A stretch of 57,494 nucleotides of DNA, taken from positions 1 to 57,494 of the forward strand of contig JAFOOX010000017.1 of assembly GCA_017425245.1 (NCBI GenBank), given 5' to 3'. The notes below the pieces were generated by a model. That model was not told the DNA's origin and searched no databases. It saw only the letters and a list, made by a program, of their open reading frames with translations. Shown piece by piece: positions 28,716 through 37,530 of the stretch (the first letter of the stretch is position 1; every line of letters starts with the position of its first letter). The position numbers were made by a program, and so were the translations under genes. This DNA is from Gammaproteobacteria bacterium (GTDB taxonomy: Bacteria > Pseudomonadota > Gammaproteobacteria > Enterobacterales > Neiellaceae).

Positions 28716-30230
28716 TCAGTCCTGCCAGGGCAGGTCCAGACGCAGGGCGGCCAGACGAGACTGTTCGAGGGCGTGGCACAGGCTCTCCTGTTTACGTTCG
28801 AACCAGCGGTGGAAATGGTCAGCATCAGTCAGCGGCACAGTGTCCGCAACATCATGTAGATAGCGTAGCTGGGCCAGCTCAAAAATACCGCGCTGTACGT
28901 CATGCCAGGCACTGCGAAACTCATCCAGCGCCTGTTCGTTGCCCACGCCACCCAGCAGATAGAGGCTCCACAAGGCCTGCACCAGCGCTGGCCATTGGGC
29001 CAGATAAGTCTCCACCGCCAAGGGTTCGTCACCATCGAGGGCGGTCAGCAGCGGCTGCCAGTCGCGGTCCAGCCAGTCGCCGGCCACCGCCACCAGTGGC
29101 TGCACCAGCATGCCATTGCGGTTGACCAAGTAGCGACGCCAGGCTTGCTCAAACAGCCAGCGGCTCAGCTCGAGATTGATTGCCGCATCCCGGCCGCTGA
29201 TCAGCCGTTGGCGCACCGTATCAACCCCGGGCAGGGCGGTGCGGCGCGCTTCCAGCGCCTCAATCAACAGCTCCTGATCATCGAGCTTGCGCAGCAGGTG
29301 GCCGCGCTCGGCCAGCAGGCTGGCCAGAAAGGTGGCGTCGATCACCCACTCCAACCCCTCCACCAGTGGCGTCAGCGGCTTGCTCCAAGCCTGGGCAGCA
29401 TCCTGGCTGATGGCCGGAGCAAACACCCGCAGCGCCTGCACCAGTAGCTGGTAACCAAAGTGCAACTGACGCACCGCATCCAGCTCGCCGCCGCCACGCA
29501 GGCAGCTCTGATGGTGCTGAATCTGCTGTATGGCCACGCCAAAGGCCTGCTCAAAGGCGGCCTCGACCGTCTGCTCATCGTCGTGGACCATGGCCGGCAG
29601 TTCGCGCGCCTGAGGCATCTTGTCAGCCGCCAGCCGATAACCGCGAGCCGCCTTGCTGTCGCCGCCGATCTGGCAGGGGCAGAGGGCGCAGATCTCGGCG
29701 GCCAGTTCAAACAGGTAATCGGCACTGCCCGACAGCAATTCGAACTCGATCTCGCTGATCGCCTCGCGGCGGCCACCAGCGCTGATCTCGCCAGCATCCA
29801 GCGCCACTTCAACGGCGCTGCCATCGGCGTATTCGATCACCCATACCCGACGTTGAAAGTGGGTAGTGAACAGGGGTTGCAACTGTTGCTGCAACGCCGC
29901 CAAATCGCTGCCATCCGGCCAGATATCGCCCGGAAAGGCGCTGAGCTGCGGTTCTGGCTGAGCCACAGGGACGTTGTATTCAGGGCGTTGATGGAGGCCG
30001 CCCACTTCGCGGCCGGCGGTCTTGATGGTTTGCTCATGCTGGCCATCGCGGCTGCGCACCCGCAGGCCCATCTGCCACTGACGCAATTGCTGTTGCGGGG
30101 TGTCGTAATAGGTATTGGCCAGCGTCATGCGGCGACGGCTGCGCACATCGCTGCGCGCCTCGAATGCAGCCGCCAGCAGTTCCTGCTGTTCTGCGGCTAC
30201 CAGCAACTTGATCTCTATTTCTGTTTCCAT
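28716..30230 (-). CDS. ygiF: CYTH-CHAD domain inorganic triphosphatase (YgiF-like)
   Basis: A 504-residue protein. The N-terminal CYTH domain (about 1-200) starts METEIEIKLLV, the ExExK signature that binds the triphosphate and metals. Further charged strands follow (VRSRDGQHEQTIK; VEVALDAGEI; SEIEFELLSG). The C-terminal CHAD helical domain (about 215-500) is rich in conserved histidines and basic residues and may bind polyphosphate. E. coli YgiF hydrolyses inorganic triphosphate. Upstream of glnE as in E. coli. The nearby phosphate transport operon, on the opposite strand, fits a phosphate/polyphosphate theme, but that link is only inferred. Confidence 0.9.
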   Translation of the reverse strand: METEIEIKLLVAAEQQELLAAAFEARSDVRSRRRMTLANTYYDTPQQQLRQWQMGLRVRSRDGQHEQTIKTAGREVGGLHQRPEYNVPVAQPEPQLSAFPGDIWPDGSDLAALQQQLQPLFTTHFQRRVWVIEYADGSAVEVALDAGEISAGGRREAISEIEFELLSGSADYLFELAAEICALCPCQIGGDSKAARGYRLAADKMPQARELPAMVHDDEQTVEAAFEQAFGVAIQQIQHHQSCLRGGGELDAVRQLHFGYQLLVQALRVFAPAISQDAAQAWSKPLTPLVEGLEWVIDATFLASLLAERGHLLRKLDDQELLIEALEARRTALPGVDTVRQRLISGRDAAINLELSRWLFEQAWRRYLVNRNGMLVQPLVAVAGDWLDRDWQPLLTALDGDEPLAVETYLAQWPALVQALWSLYLLGGVGNEQALDEFRSAWHDVQRGIFELAQLRYLHDVADTVPLTDADHFHRWFERKQESLCHALEQSRLAALRLDLPWQD

Positions 30231-30254
30231 AACTGCCGACGCTGTGGCACTCCG

Positions 30255-30283
30255 TTGTCATCTAACTGAAAGATTTTGGTCAT
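30255..30283 (+). promoter_or_regulatory. Candidate PhoB box upstream of DUF47-pit
   Basis: Three 7-base half-sites spaced exactly 11 bp apart: TTGTCAT (30255), CTGAAAG (30266) and TGGTCAT (30277), with AT-rich spacers CTAA and ATTT. This matches the direct-repeat layout of CTGTCAY Pho boxes; the outer two units score 6/7 and 5/7. It is about 120 bp upstream of the start of the phosphate gene pair. Confidence 0.45.
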
Positions 30284-30402
30284 CACCTTGCAACAAACTT
30301 GAGGGCGGCGGTTCCGTGAACCAAGCTGATCCGCTAGCATCGCGCCCCGCAACCGTCCGACTCACCACGCACAGAATGTGCGCCGCCAAACAGGTACCGG
30401 TC

Positions 30403-31083
30403 ATGCCACTGAACAACATCATGGGGATCTTTGCCAAGTCCCCGATCAAACCGCTGGAAGAGCATATTAAGCGAGTTCACAGTTGCTGCGAAGAACTGCT
30501 GCCGTTCTTCGCAGCCGCACAGAAAGGGGATTGGCAGGAGGCCGCCACCATCCGCCAGCGCATCTGCCAGATGGAGCGCGAAGCCGACACCATCAAGCGC
30601 GAGATCCGTCTGTCGCTGCCGTCGAGCATCTTCATGCCGGTCGATCGCGGCAACCTGCTTGAGCTGCTGCGTCAGCAGGACAAGATCGCCAACCGCGCCA
30701 AGGATATCTCCGGCCGGGTTCTGGGCCGCGAGCTGCCGATCCCGACATTGATTGCCGAAGATCTGCAGGCCTATCTGGCCCGCACCCTGGATGCCGTGCG
30801 TTTGGCCCGCTCCGCCGTCAATGAACTCGATGATCTGCTGGAGACCGGCTTCCGTGGTCGCGAAGCGGTGATCGTCGAGAAGATGGTGAAAGAGCTGGAC
30901 CACATCGAGGACGACACCGACGGCATGCAGGTCGCCCTGCACCGCAAACTGCGCCAATGCGAAGCCGAGCTGTCGGCGGTGGATGTGGTGTTCCTTTACA
31001 GCGTGATCGAGTGGATCGGTGATCTCTCTGATCTGGCGGCGCGCGTGGGCGCCCGTCTGGAACTGATGCTGGCCCGCAGCTAA
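30403..31083 (+). CDS. DUF47/TIGR00153 PhoU-like protein, partner of Pit
   Basis: A 226-residue all-helical protein of the DUF47 (PhoU_div) family. It begins MPLNNIMGIFAKSPIKPLEE, typical for TIGR00153 members, and has acidic/metal-binding helices such as ELDHIEDDTDG and VVFLYSVIEWIGDLSDLA. These proteins are nearly always encoded directly before a Pit phosphate transporter, and are thought to control its activity as PhoU does for Pst. Here the pit gene starts 12 bp after its stop. The frame is open further upstream, but the family N-terminus fixes the ATG at 30403. Confidence 0.9.
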   Translation: MPLNNIMGIFAKSPIKPLEEHIKRVHSCCEELLPFFAAAQKGDWQEAATIRQRICQMEREADTIKREIRLSLPSSIFMPVDRGNLLELLRQQDKIANRAKDISGRVLGRELPIPTLIAEDLQAYLARTLDAVRLARSAVNELDDLLETGFRGREAVIVEKMVKELDHIEDDTDGMQVALHRKLRQCEAELSAVDVVFLYSVIEWIGDLSDLAARVGARLELMLARS

Positions 31084-31095
31084 GGAAGCTGTCTA

Positions 31096-32361
31096 ATGAA
31101 CCTGATTGCAGAGCATGCAACCCTGTTGATCGTGCTGGCTGGCGCCTTTGGCTTTTTGATGGCCTACGGCGTCGGCGCCAATGATACCGCCAATGCCATG
31201 GGTACCTCGGTCGGCGCCAAGGCACTGACCATCAAACAGGCAATTGTAGTCGCCATGGTGTTTGAATTCGCCGGCGCCTATCTGGCTGGCGGCGAAGTCA
31301 CCGAAACCATCCGTAGCGGCATCATCGATCCCGAAGCTTTTGCGGGCAAAGGCGACCTGCTGGCCATCGGCATGACTGCCTCGCTACTGGCCGCTGGCGT
31401 ATGGTTGTTGCTGGCTTCGTGGCTGGGCTGGCCGGTCTCCACCACCCACTCCATTGTCGGTGCCGTGATCGGCTTCGCCTGGGTGGGCATCGGCTCCGAT
31501 GCGGTTTCCTGGGGCAAGGTCACAGGTATCGTCGGTAGCTGGATCATTACCCCGGCCATCGCTGGTCTTGTCGCTTACCTACTATTTCAAAGTGCTCAGC
31601 GGCTGATATTCGATCATGACGACCCAATTAAGCGGGCCAAACGCTATGTGCCGGTGTACATGGCCCTGGCCGGTTACATCATGACCATGGTCACCGTCAG
31701 CAAAGGGCTGAAACATGTGGGCTTGCACCTAAGCATCGCCGAAGAGCAGCTGATATCCGTGGGAGTCGCCTTGCTGGTCGGTCTGGTTGGCACCATTGCT
31801 GTCAGCCGGGTCAAAATCGATCCGGATGCCGACCGCGAGATGCACTACAGCAACGTCGAACGGATCTTCGCCATCCTGATGATCGCCACCGCCTGCTGTA
31901 TGGCCTTTGCCCATGGCTCTAACGACGTGGCCAATGCGGTCGGCCCGATGGCCGCGGTGATCAGCGTGATCCAGCATGGCGGCGAGATTGTCGCTAAATC
32001 TCGCCTCGACAGCTGGGTGTTGTTGCTAGGTGCGGTCGGCATTGTCATCGGTCTGGCCACCCTTGGCCATCGCGTTATCGCTACCGTGGGCAGCGGCATC
32101 ACCCACCTGACCCCCAGCCGTGGTTTTGCCGCCGAGCTGGCCGCAGCCTCAACAGTGGTGATCGCCTCCGGCACCGGCCTGCCGATCTCCACCACCCAGA
32201 CCCTGGTGGGCGCCGTGGTCGGCGTGGGCATCGCCCGCGGTATTGCTGCGCTCAACATGAATGTGATCCGCAACATTGTGATCTCCTGGGTGATCACCCT
32301 GCCGGCCGGTGCCGGCCTGGCCATTGTCTTCTATTACGCCCTGCTTTTCATGCTGGCGTGA
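31096..32361 (+). CDS. pit: Low-affinity inorganic phosphate transporter, Pit family
   Basis: A 421-residue inner-membrane transporter of the PiT family that moves metal-phosphate with protons. Two inverted PD001131-type signatures are visible: GVGANDTANAMGTSVGAKAL near the N-terminus and AHGSNDVANAVGPMAAV in the second half. Around ten membrane segments are separated by a charged loop (about 170-260). ATG 12 bp after the DUF47 stop; the pair forms an operon, possibly under PhoB control from the box at 30255. A GC hairpin follows the stop. Confidence 0.94.
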   Translation: MNLIAEHATLLIVLAGAFGFLMAYGVGANDTANAMGTSVGAKALTIKQAIVVAMVFEFAGAYLAGGEVTETIRSGIIDPEAFAGKGDLLAIGMTASLLAAGVWLLLASWLGWPVSTTHSIVGAVIGFAWVGIGSDAVSWGKVTGIVGSWIITPAIAGLVAYLLFQSAQRLIFDHDDPIKRAKRYVPVYMALAGYIMTMVTVSKGLKHVGLHLSIAEEQLISVGVALLVGLVGTIAVSRVKIDPDADREMHYSNVERIFAILMIATACCMAFAHGSNDVANAVGPMAAVISVIQHGGEIVAKSRLDSWVLLLGAVGIVIGLATLGHRVIATVGSGITHLTPSRGFAAELAAASTVVIASGTGLPISTTQTLVGAVVGVGIARGIAALNMNVIRNIVISWVITLPAGAGLAIVFYYALLFMLA

Positions 32362-32373
32362 TAGCTCGCACAC

Positions 32374-32398
32374 TCCGCCCCTTGTCAAAAGGGGCGGA
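32374..32398 (+). terminator. Hairpin after pit
   Basis: A perfect 10-bp stem, TCCGCCCCTT / AAGGGGCGGA, with a five-base loop, 13 bp past the pit stop. No T-run follows, so it may terminate weakly or only stabilise the 3' end. Confidence 0.5.
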
Positions 32399-32454
32399 AG
32401 CTCCTAGCTTGGCCTGAGGAACTGCGGCACCAGCCGCCACACTCAGGAAATCTC

Positions 32455-33033
32455 ATGATCCGACTTCAACGTGCCCTGCTGCTCAGCCTGGTGCTCAGCT
32501 GCGGAGCAGCCCTTGCCGAACAGCAATACATCAGCGACGACCTGACCACCTGGCTGCACAGCGGCCCCACCAGTGACCACCGCATTCTCGGCACCGTGGT
32601 CGCTGGCGACGTCGTGGACGTGCATGAACAGGCTGCTAACGGCAAATTTGCCCGCATTACCGACAGCCGCGGCCGCGAAGGCTGGATCGATAGCAAACAC
32701 CTGACCACCATCCCCAGCCTGCGGACCCGGGTGCCAGATCTGGAAGGCACTGTGGCCGGCCTGCAGCAGGCGCTCAAGGCCCGCGACAGCGAAATCGCCA
32801 GCCTCAAAGGCGAACTGGCCGCGATCAACGAAAGCGGCAACAACCACGTCGAACGGTTGGCCCAGCTGGAGCACGACAAAGCCCAGCTGGTCAGCGAGCT
32901 GGCCGCCAAAGACAAGGCCAACGAGCTGGCGATGTTCGAGCGCGGCGCCATGGTGGCCGGTGGCGGGCTGGTACTGGGGGCGTTGATGACCCTGATCCCG
33001 TGGCGGCGCAAGCGCGACAAGCGCTGGATGTAA
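32455..33033 (+). CDS. ygiM: SH3-domain protein with C-terminal membrane anchor (YgiM-like)
   Basis: A 192-residue envelope protein of the TIGR04211 type. The signal peptide ends near ...CGAALA; a bacterial SH3 domain follows (about 22-90; YISDDLTTWLHSGPTSDH through REGWIDSKHL). Then come a Lys/Glu-rich coiled coil (about 100-160) and a C-terminal membrane helix (VAGGGLVLGALMTLIPW) with a basic tail. The role is unknown; the domain order suggests a periplasmic peptidoglycan- or protein-binding head tethered to the inner membrane. AGGA precedes the ATG, and a strong hairpin follows the stop. Confidence 0.85.
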   Translation: MIRLQRALLLSLVLSCGAALAEQQYISDDLTTWLHSGPTSDHRILGTVVAGDVVDVHEQAANGKFARITDSRGREGWIDSKHLTTIPSLRTRVPDLEGTVAGLQQALKARDSEIASLKGELAAINESGNNHVERLAQLEHDKAQLVSELAAKDKANELAMFERGAMVAGGGLVLGALMTLIPWRRKRDKRWM

Positions 33034-33062
33034 GCGCCACGCTACAGCCAAGATCCACAATC

Positions 33063-33086
33063 AAGGGGCAGCGCAGGCTGCCCCTT
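33063..33086 (+). terminator. Intrinsic terminator-like hairpin after ygiM
   Basis: A perfect 10-bp stem, AAGGGGCAGC / GCTGCCCCTT, with loop GCAG, 29 bp after the ygiM stop, followed by CCCGTT. The stem is strong and the T-run poor. Confidence 0.55.
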
Positions 33087-33135
33087 CCCGTTATCGCTTC
33101 TACAATCGCCCTGATACCGCCAACCGGGCCCCCTC

Positions 33136-36100
33136 ATGACCCTTGCCGAACTCTCTGATTTGCCCCTGCCCAGCGCCAGTGCGCCGCTGTGGCAGCTGCT
33201 GCAGCAGCAGATCCACACCGACGAAGCACAACTGGTGGCCGCCATCTGCGCCCTACTGCCCCTGACCGACAGCACCCTGACCGCCAGCGAAGAGCAGGCC
33301 AGCCGCTGGATCGATGAGGTGCGGCGCAGCCCCCGTCAGCCCCTGGCTCAGCAACTGCTGCACCACTACCGGCTGGATGGCGACGAAGGGCGGGCGCTGA
33401 TGACCTTGGCCGAAGCCCTGCCACGCATCAGCGACAGTGCCACCGCCAGCGCCTTTATTGCCGACCGCCTGCAGCGCGGCCAGTGGCAGCCAAGTGCCGA
33501 CCATCAGGGCTGGCTCAAGGCCGCTGGCCACGGTTTGGGGTTGGCCACCCGGCTGGTCAGCGCTGATCCTGAGCCGCGCTGGTGGCAGCGGCTGACCAGC
33601 CCCCTCACCGCCCGCATCATCCGCCGCGCCATCGGCCAGCTCGGCGGCCAGTTTGTCCTTGGCCAGCAGCTGCCGGCGGCGCTCAAGGCCGCAAGCCGCC
33701 AGCGGCGCGAGCTGCAGCTCAGCCACAGCTTCGACATGCTCGGCGAAGCCGCGCAAAGCGCCGCCGCTGCCCAGCGCTATGCCGAACGCTACCAGCAGGC
33801 GATCGCGGCCGTGGCCGCCAGCCGCAGCAGTGATGGGGTGGCCCCAGCCACGGTATCGATCAAGCTGTCGGCGCTCCACCCGCGCTATCAGGCCAGCCAG
33901 CAACCACGGGTGCTGGCCGAGCTGGGGGCCACCCTGACGGCACTGGTGACCCAGGCCCGCGCCCTGGATGTCAGCCTGCAGCTGGATGCCGAGGAGTGTG
34001 CCCGCCACAGCCTGCTGCTGCAGCTGTTCAGCCAGCAGCTGGAGGGGCCAGCGCGCGGCTGGGGGGGCCTCGGCATCGTGGTTCAGGCCTATGCCAAATG
34101 GGCGTTGCCGACGCTGGTGTGGCTGGCCAACCTCGGCCAGCAGACGCAAACCGCCATCCCGCTGCGGCTGGTCAAGGGCGCCTACTGGGACAGCGAGATC
34201 AAGCACGCCCAGGCCCACGGCCTCAGCCACTACCCGCTGTTCACCAACAAGCGCCATACCGATCTCAACTACCTGCTGTGTGCCCGCTACCTGCTGTGCC
34301 AGCCCGCCGCCCACTATCTGCAGCCAGCCTTTGCCACCCACAACGCCCAGACCCTGGCCAGCGTGCTGACCCTGGCCGGCGACCGGCCCTTTGAGTGGCA
34401 GCGGCTGTGGGGCATGGGTGATGAGCTAAGCGCCGTGGTGCGCGCCAGCCAACCGCAGCTGGTGCAGCGCATCTATGCACCTGTGGGTGAACACCGCGAC
34501 CTGCTGCCCTACCTGATCCGCCGCCTGCTGGAAAATGGCGCCAACAGCGCCTTTGTCCATCAGCTGGCCGACAGCAAAGTGGCCGTCGCCGAGCTGGCCC
34601 GCCACCCGCTGCGTCATACCGGGCCCAGTGCGCCACTGCTGCCCTTGCCGGCCGCCATCTTCGGCCAGCGCCAGCGCGCCCAAGGGCTGGACCCGGCACT
34701 GGCGGCGGAACGCCTGCCGCTGCAGGCGGCGCTAGCGCCGTGGCGCCAGCATCAATGGCAGGCCAGCGCCCCCGGTGACATCGACCAGCCGTGGCGCCCC
34801 TGCCGCTCGCCCCAAAACCCGCAGGACCTGGTAGGGCACTGCCGCGATACCGACCACGCCAGCCTACAGCAGGCCTTGGCGCGCAGTGCGCTAGCCTTTG
34901 GCAGCTGGCAGCAACGGCCGCTGACGGCGCGCGCCGCGCTACTGGAGCATGCCGCACTGTTGTTCGAGCAGCATCAGCCCGAGCTGCTGGCGCTGTGCGT
35001 GCGTGAAGCGGGCAAAACCCTGAGCAACGCCATCGACGAACTGCGCGAAGCGGTCGATTTTCTCCGTTACTACGCCAGCGAGGCGCGCAGCACCCTGGCC
35101 CCGCGCCAGCTGCCGGCGATCACCGGCGAGCGCAACGAACTGCGCTATGAGGGGCGCGGCCCGCTGCTGTGCATCAGCCCGTGGAACTTTCCGCTGGCGA
35201 TCTTCACCGGCCAGATCGCCGCCGCCCTGGTCGCTGGCAACACGGTGCTGGCCAAGCCAGCCGAGCAAACCCCGCTCATCGCCGCCCGGGCCATCGCCCT
35301 GCTGCATGAGGCCGGCGTCCCGGCCGAGGTGGTGCAACTGCTGCCGGGCCCCGGCGAGACCATCGGCGCCCAGCTGGTGCGCGATCCGCGCATCGCCGGG
35401 GTGATCTTCACCGGCAGCGAAGCCACAGCACGCGCCATCAATCTCAGCCTGGCCCAACGGCCGGGCCCCCTGCTGCCCTTGATCGCCGAAACCGGCGGGC
35501 TCAACGCCATGGTGGTGGATGAGACCGCGCTGGCCGAACAGGTGGTCAACGATCTGCTGCGCAGCGCCTTCGACAGCGCCGGCCAGCGCTGCTCCGCCTG
35601 CCGCCTGCTGCTGGTGCAGCAGGAGCTGGCCGAGCCGCTGATCACCGCACTGGGCGGCGCCATGGCGGAGCTGACCGTCGGCGATCCCTGGCTGCTGGAA
35701 ACCGATATCGGTCCGGTGATCGACGCCGACGCCCAAGCGGCGCTGGAAGCTCATATCAACGCCATGCGCAGCCAGGGCCGGCTGCTGAGCAGCAGCGCGG
35801 TACCGGCCAGCGACGGCCACTTTGTCGCCCCCACCCTGATCGAACTGGAGAGTCTGGCGCCGCTGCAGCAGGAGGTATTCGGCCCGGTGCTCCACCTGCT
35901 GCGCTACCCGCGCGACCAGCTACCGCTGCTGCTGGCCGAACTGCGGGCCACCGGCTTCGGCCTGACGCTGGCCATCCACAGCCGCAATCAGGGCTTTGCC
36001 GACCAGATCGCCGCCGCCATGCCGGTGGGCAATGTCTACATCAACCGCAATCAGGTGGGCGCCGAGGTGGAAGCCCAACCCTTCGGCGGTCGCGGCCGCT

Positions 36101-36297
36101 CCGGCACCGGCCCCAAAGCCGGCGGCCCCCACTACCTGCTGCGGCTGGTGCAGGAGAAGTGCATCACCACCAACCTCACCGCCGTGGGGGGGAATCTGGA
36201 TTTATTGATGAGCGGTGGAGCGGGGGGGCAGAGGGGCGTATCGCCAAGCCCCTCTGCACACCCGGGCGCCCCCAAGATCACCACTATCTATTACTGA
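33136..36297 (+). CDS. putA: Bifunctional proline dehydrogenase / P5C dehydrogenase
   Basis: A 1053-residue PutA that oxidises proline to glutamate. The FAD-binding proline dehydrogenase barrel spans about 110-470 (LQLDAEECARHS, RLVKGAYWDSEIKHAQAHG, FEWQRLWGMG). The aldehyde dehydrogenase spans about 545-1030, with catalytic Glu in LIAETGGLNAM and catalytic Cys in SAGQRCSACR. No ribbon-helix-helix DNA-binding domain is seen at the N-terminus, unlike E. coli PutA. The normal C-terminal motif ITTNLTAVGGN is followed by about 29 unusual residues encoded by repeat copy C (SGGAGGQRGV...); the stop codon lies within the repeat core. This suggests the repeat landed in the 3' end and replaced the original terminus, probably without damage. 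Confidence 0.93.
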   Translation: MTLAELSDLPLPSASAPLWQLLQQQIHTDEAQLVAAICALLPLTDSTLTASEEQASRWIDEVRRSPRQPLAQQLLHHYRLDGDEGRALMTLAEALPRISDSATASAFIADRLQRGQWQPSADHQGWLKAAGHGLGLATRLVSADPEPRWWQRLTSPLTARIIRRAIGQLGGQFVLGQQLPAALKAASRQRRELQLSHSFDMLGEAAQSAAAAQRYAERYQQAIAAVAASRSSDGVAPATVSIKLSALHPRYQASQQPRVLAELGATLTALVTQARALDVSLQLDAEECARHSLLLQLFSQQLEGPARGWGGLGIVVQAYAKWALPTLVWLANLGQQTQTAIPLRLVKGAYWDSEIKHAQAHGLSHYPLFTNKRHTDLNYLLCARYLLCQPAAHYLQPAFATHNAQTLASVLTLAGDRPFEWQRLWGMGDELSAVVRASQPQLVQRIYAPVGEHRDLLPYLIRRLLENGANSAFVHQLADSKVAVAELARHPLRHTGPSAPLLPLPAAIFGQRQRAQGLDPALAAERLPLQAALAPWRQHQWQASAPGDIDQPWRPCRSPQNPQDLVGHCRDTDHASLQQALARSALAFGSWQQRPLTARAALLEHAALLFEQHQPELLALCVREAGKTLSNAIDELREAVDFLRYYASEARSTLAPRQLPAITGERNELRYEGRGPLLCISPWNFPLAIFTGQIAAALVAGNTVLAKPAEQTPLIAARAIALLHEAGVPAEVVQLLPGPGETIGAQLVRDPRIAGVIFTGSEATARAINLSLAQRPGPLLPLIAETGGLNAMVVDETALAEQVVNDLLRSAFDSAGQRCSACRLLLVQQELAEPLITALGGAMAELTVGDPWLLETDIGPVIDADAQAALEAHINAMRSQGRLLSSSAVPASDGHFVAPTLIELESLAPLQQEVFGPVLHLLRYPRDQLPLLLAELRATGFGLTLAIHSRNQGFADQIAAAMPVGNVYINRNQVGAEVEAQPFGGRGRSGTGPKAGGPHYLLRLVQEKCITTNLTAVGGNLDLLMSGGAGGQRGVSPSPSAHPGAPKITTIYY

Positions 36298-36437
36298 CGA
36301 AGGTTCTGCCGGGCTACGGGGTCGCAAATATGGGCTGTCCTGCCCAGATTTGCTTTCGCTGGCATCCCTGCCAGCTCAACCCCTACACCCAGCTGGCTGT
36401 TCGTTGGCTGGCGTAAGTGCGGGTGGTGATCAAGGGG
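36222..36437 (-). repeat. Structured repeat, type 1, copy C (inside putA 3' end)
   Basis: The core 36276-36431 is closed by GATCACCAC / GTGGTGATC. On the minus strand the twin hairpins are GCTGGC-AGGGAT-GCCAGC and one with GCAAAT...TGGGC arms and loop AGGACA. These are quite different stems from copies A and B, but the NGGA loops are the same. The flanking helix is GCCGGG/CCCGGC here against GCCGGCC/GGCCGGC in B and D. The larger hairpin has GCAGAGGGGC / GCCCCTCTGC arms (36228-36257). It overlaps the last codons of putA and begins 57 nt past the stop of the 36488 cargo gene, on the same strand. Confidence 0.85.
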
Positions 36438-36487
36438 GGGAATGCGCTGCAGCCGACCTTCAGGTAGTTATCTCAAGCATTGCCCCG

Positions 36488-37036
36488 CTACCAGCCACAA
36501 ACTTCACCAGTTTGCGCAACCGTAAGTAGCCGAATACCGGAACGCTTAACAAGCGGAAACTCGCGCCATCGAGCAGCGAGCTTAACAAAACGCTCTCCGT
36601 GGGGTACTGCCACCGCCAAAACCGCATTGTCTGGGACGATCTCGAGTGTCAACAACTGCCCCATGGCCTCGCGAAGTAATGGGTACTCGCTTGAGCTCTT
36701 GCAGCTACAAATTGTCCCCTTCTTTGCCTCTACCACCAGGGGCTCACCAGTAGCGAGCATAGCGGTTACATCCCCGCGGCCAGACTGAGAGTGGATCACG
36801 ATTCGGTGTGCGTTAGAGGCATTTCGATACTTTCCCTGCCAGCGCACTGAATCGACCTCTGAAGTCCAACCGAGAGACCGAAGAAAGCCGATAACATCAA
36901 AGTGCTGACTGTGCCCTGTTTTCACCTGAGCGCCATCCAGCGCAACCTCAACATCGGACCTAACGAGGCCCGACAAGATTAGGTGAATTGCCAAACGCAA
37001 ACTGACTTCAGCTTCAGGCATGCGATTCAACGTCAT
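36488..37036 (-). CDS. Putative PD-(D/E)XK-fold protein (repeat-flanked cargo)
   Basis: A 182-residue protein I do not recognise by name. Residues around GRGDVTAMLATGEPLVVEAKKG form an Asp, a strand and E-x-K, the arrangement of PD-(D/E)XK nuclease cores. An upstream helix-rich part (MPEAEVSLRLAIHLILSGL; FDVIGFLRSLGW) would fit the fold. Holliday-junction resolvases, restriction enzymes and DUF-type nucleic-acid proteins share this core; the target is unknown. The ATG follows GTTAGGTGCCAC directly, an integron-cassette-like boundary. It sits between inverted repeat copies C and D. A restriction- or defence-related role is inference only. Confidence 0.6.
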   Translation of the reverse strand: MTLNRMPEAEVSLRLAIHLILSGLVRSDVEVALDGAQVKTGHSQHFDVIGFLRSLGWTSEVDSVRWQGKYRNASNAHRIVIHSQSGRGDVTAMLATGEPLVVEAKKGTICSCKSSSEYPLLREAMGQLLTLEIVPDNAVLAVAVPHGERFVKLAARWREFPLVKRSGIRLLTVAQTGEVCGW

Positions 37037-37041
37037 GTGGC

Positions 37042-37048
37042 ACCTAAC
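37042..37048 (-). other. Integron attC-like core (GTTRRRY) at cargo gene start
   Basis: GTTAGGT on the minus strand followed by GCCAC and the ATG of the cargo gene. Upstream on that strand TTGCCCAAATGAACT leads into the core, resembling the R'-L' side of attC sites, and GGGCAA / TTGCCC can pair around TCGAC. A matching RYYYAAC on the other side is not clear, so the site is at best a half or decayed attC. Confidence 0.45.
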
Positions 37049-37181
37049 AGTTCATTTGGGCAAGTCGATTGCCCCACGCAACGGTGATCATCCCCGTCAG
37101 GCGTAGAGGCACCTGATTCTGCTCCCGTCTTGTCTTGGTGTTCAAGCATGCCATGCTCAGAAAGCGAGCGCCTTTGTCCCA

Positions 37182-37457
37182 CCCCTCGATCACCACAAGC
37201 ACAGCCATGCACCAAGCACGGCCAGCCGGCCGTAGGGGTTGAGTCGCCTGGACGGCGACGAAAGCCACTAAGGCACATGGATGTGACTTTGTGGCGACCC
37301 CGCAGGCCGGCAGAACTAAAGCCATACATCAATGGTGGTGATCGTTGGGGGCCGCCGGTGGGTGCAGGGAGGCCGTGCGGAAACGGCCTTCCTGCTCGTC
37401 GCGCGGGCGCGAAAGCCCGCATCCGGGCGCCGCAGGCGCATCGTCAATGTAGTTGGC
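37182..37457 (+). repeat. Structured repeat, type 1, copy D
   Basis: Inverted partner of copy C. The core 37188-37343 is closed by GATCACCAC / GTGGTGATC. Twin hairpins: TCGCC-TGGAC-GGCGA (37244-37258) and GCCAC...CACATGGATGTG...GTGGC, with CGAAAGC between them. GCCGGC helices and GGGGT/ACCCC surround the pair. Downstream: hairpin GCAGGGAGGCCG/CGGCCTTCCTGC, GCGGGC/GCCCGC, and a terminal GTAGTTGGC unit. Confidence 0.85.
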
Positions 37458-37471
37458 TACACCGGCAATGG

Positions 37472-37505
37472 CGCAGATCAGGGACATCCGCAGATCAGGG
37501 ACATC
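37472..37505 (+). repeat. Two tandem copies of a 17-bp repeat between copies D and G
   Basis: CGCAGATCAGGGACATC occurs twice without spacer (37472-37488, 37489-37505). A near copy, CGCAGATCGGGGACACC, is found in opposite orientation at 42494-42510, on the cargo side of copy E. It appears to belong to the repeat system rather than to any gene. Confidence 0.6.
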
Positions 37506-37530
37506 CACCCCAACAGCACGGTCTCCTCAC

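Noticed and set aside
26696..29125. 809-codon open frame on the plus strand across glnE and ygiF
   Set aside because: It runs antisense to two well-supported genes; composition (rich in Gln, His, Leu) is the usual mirror of GC-rich coding sequence and no domain is visible.
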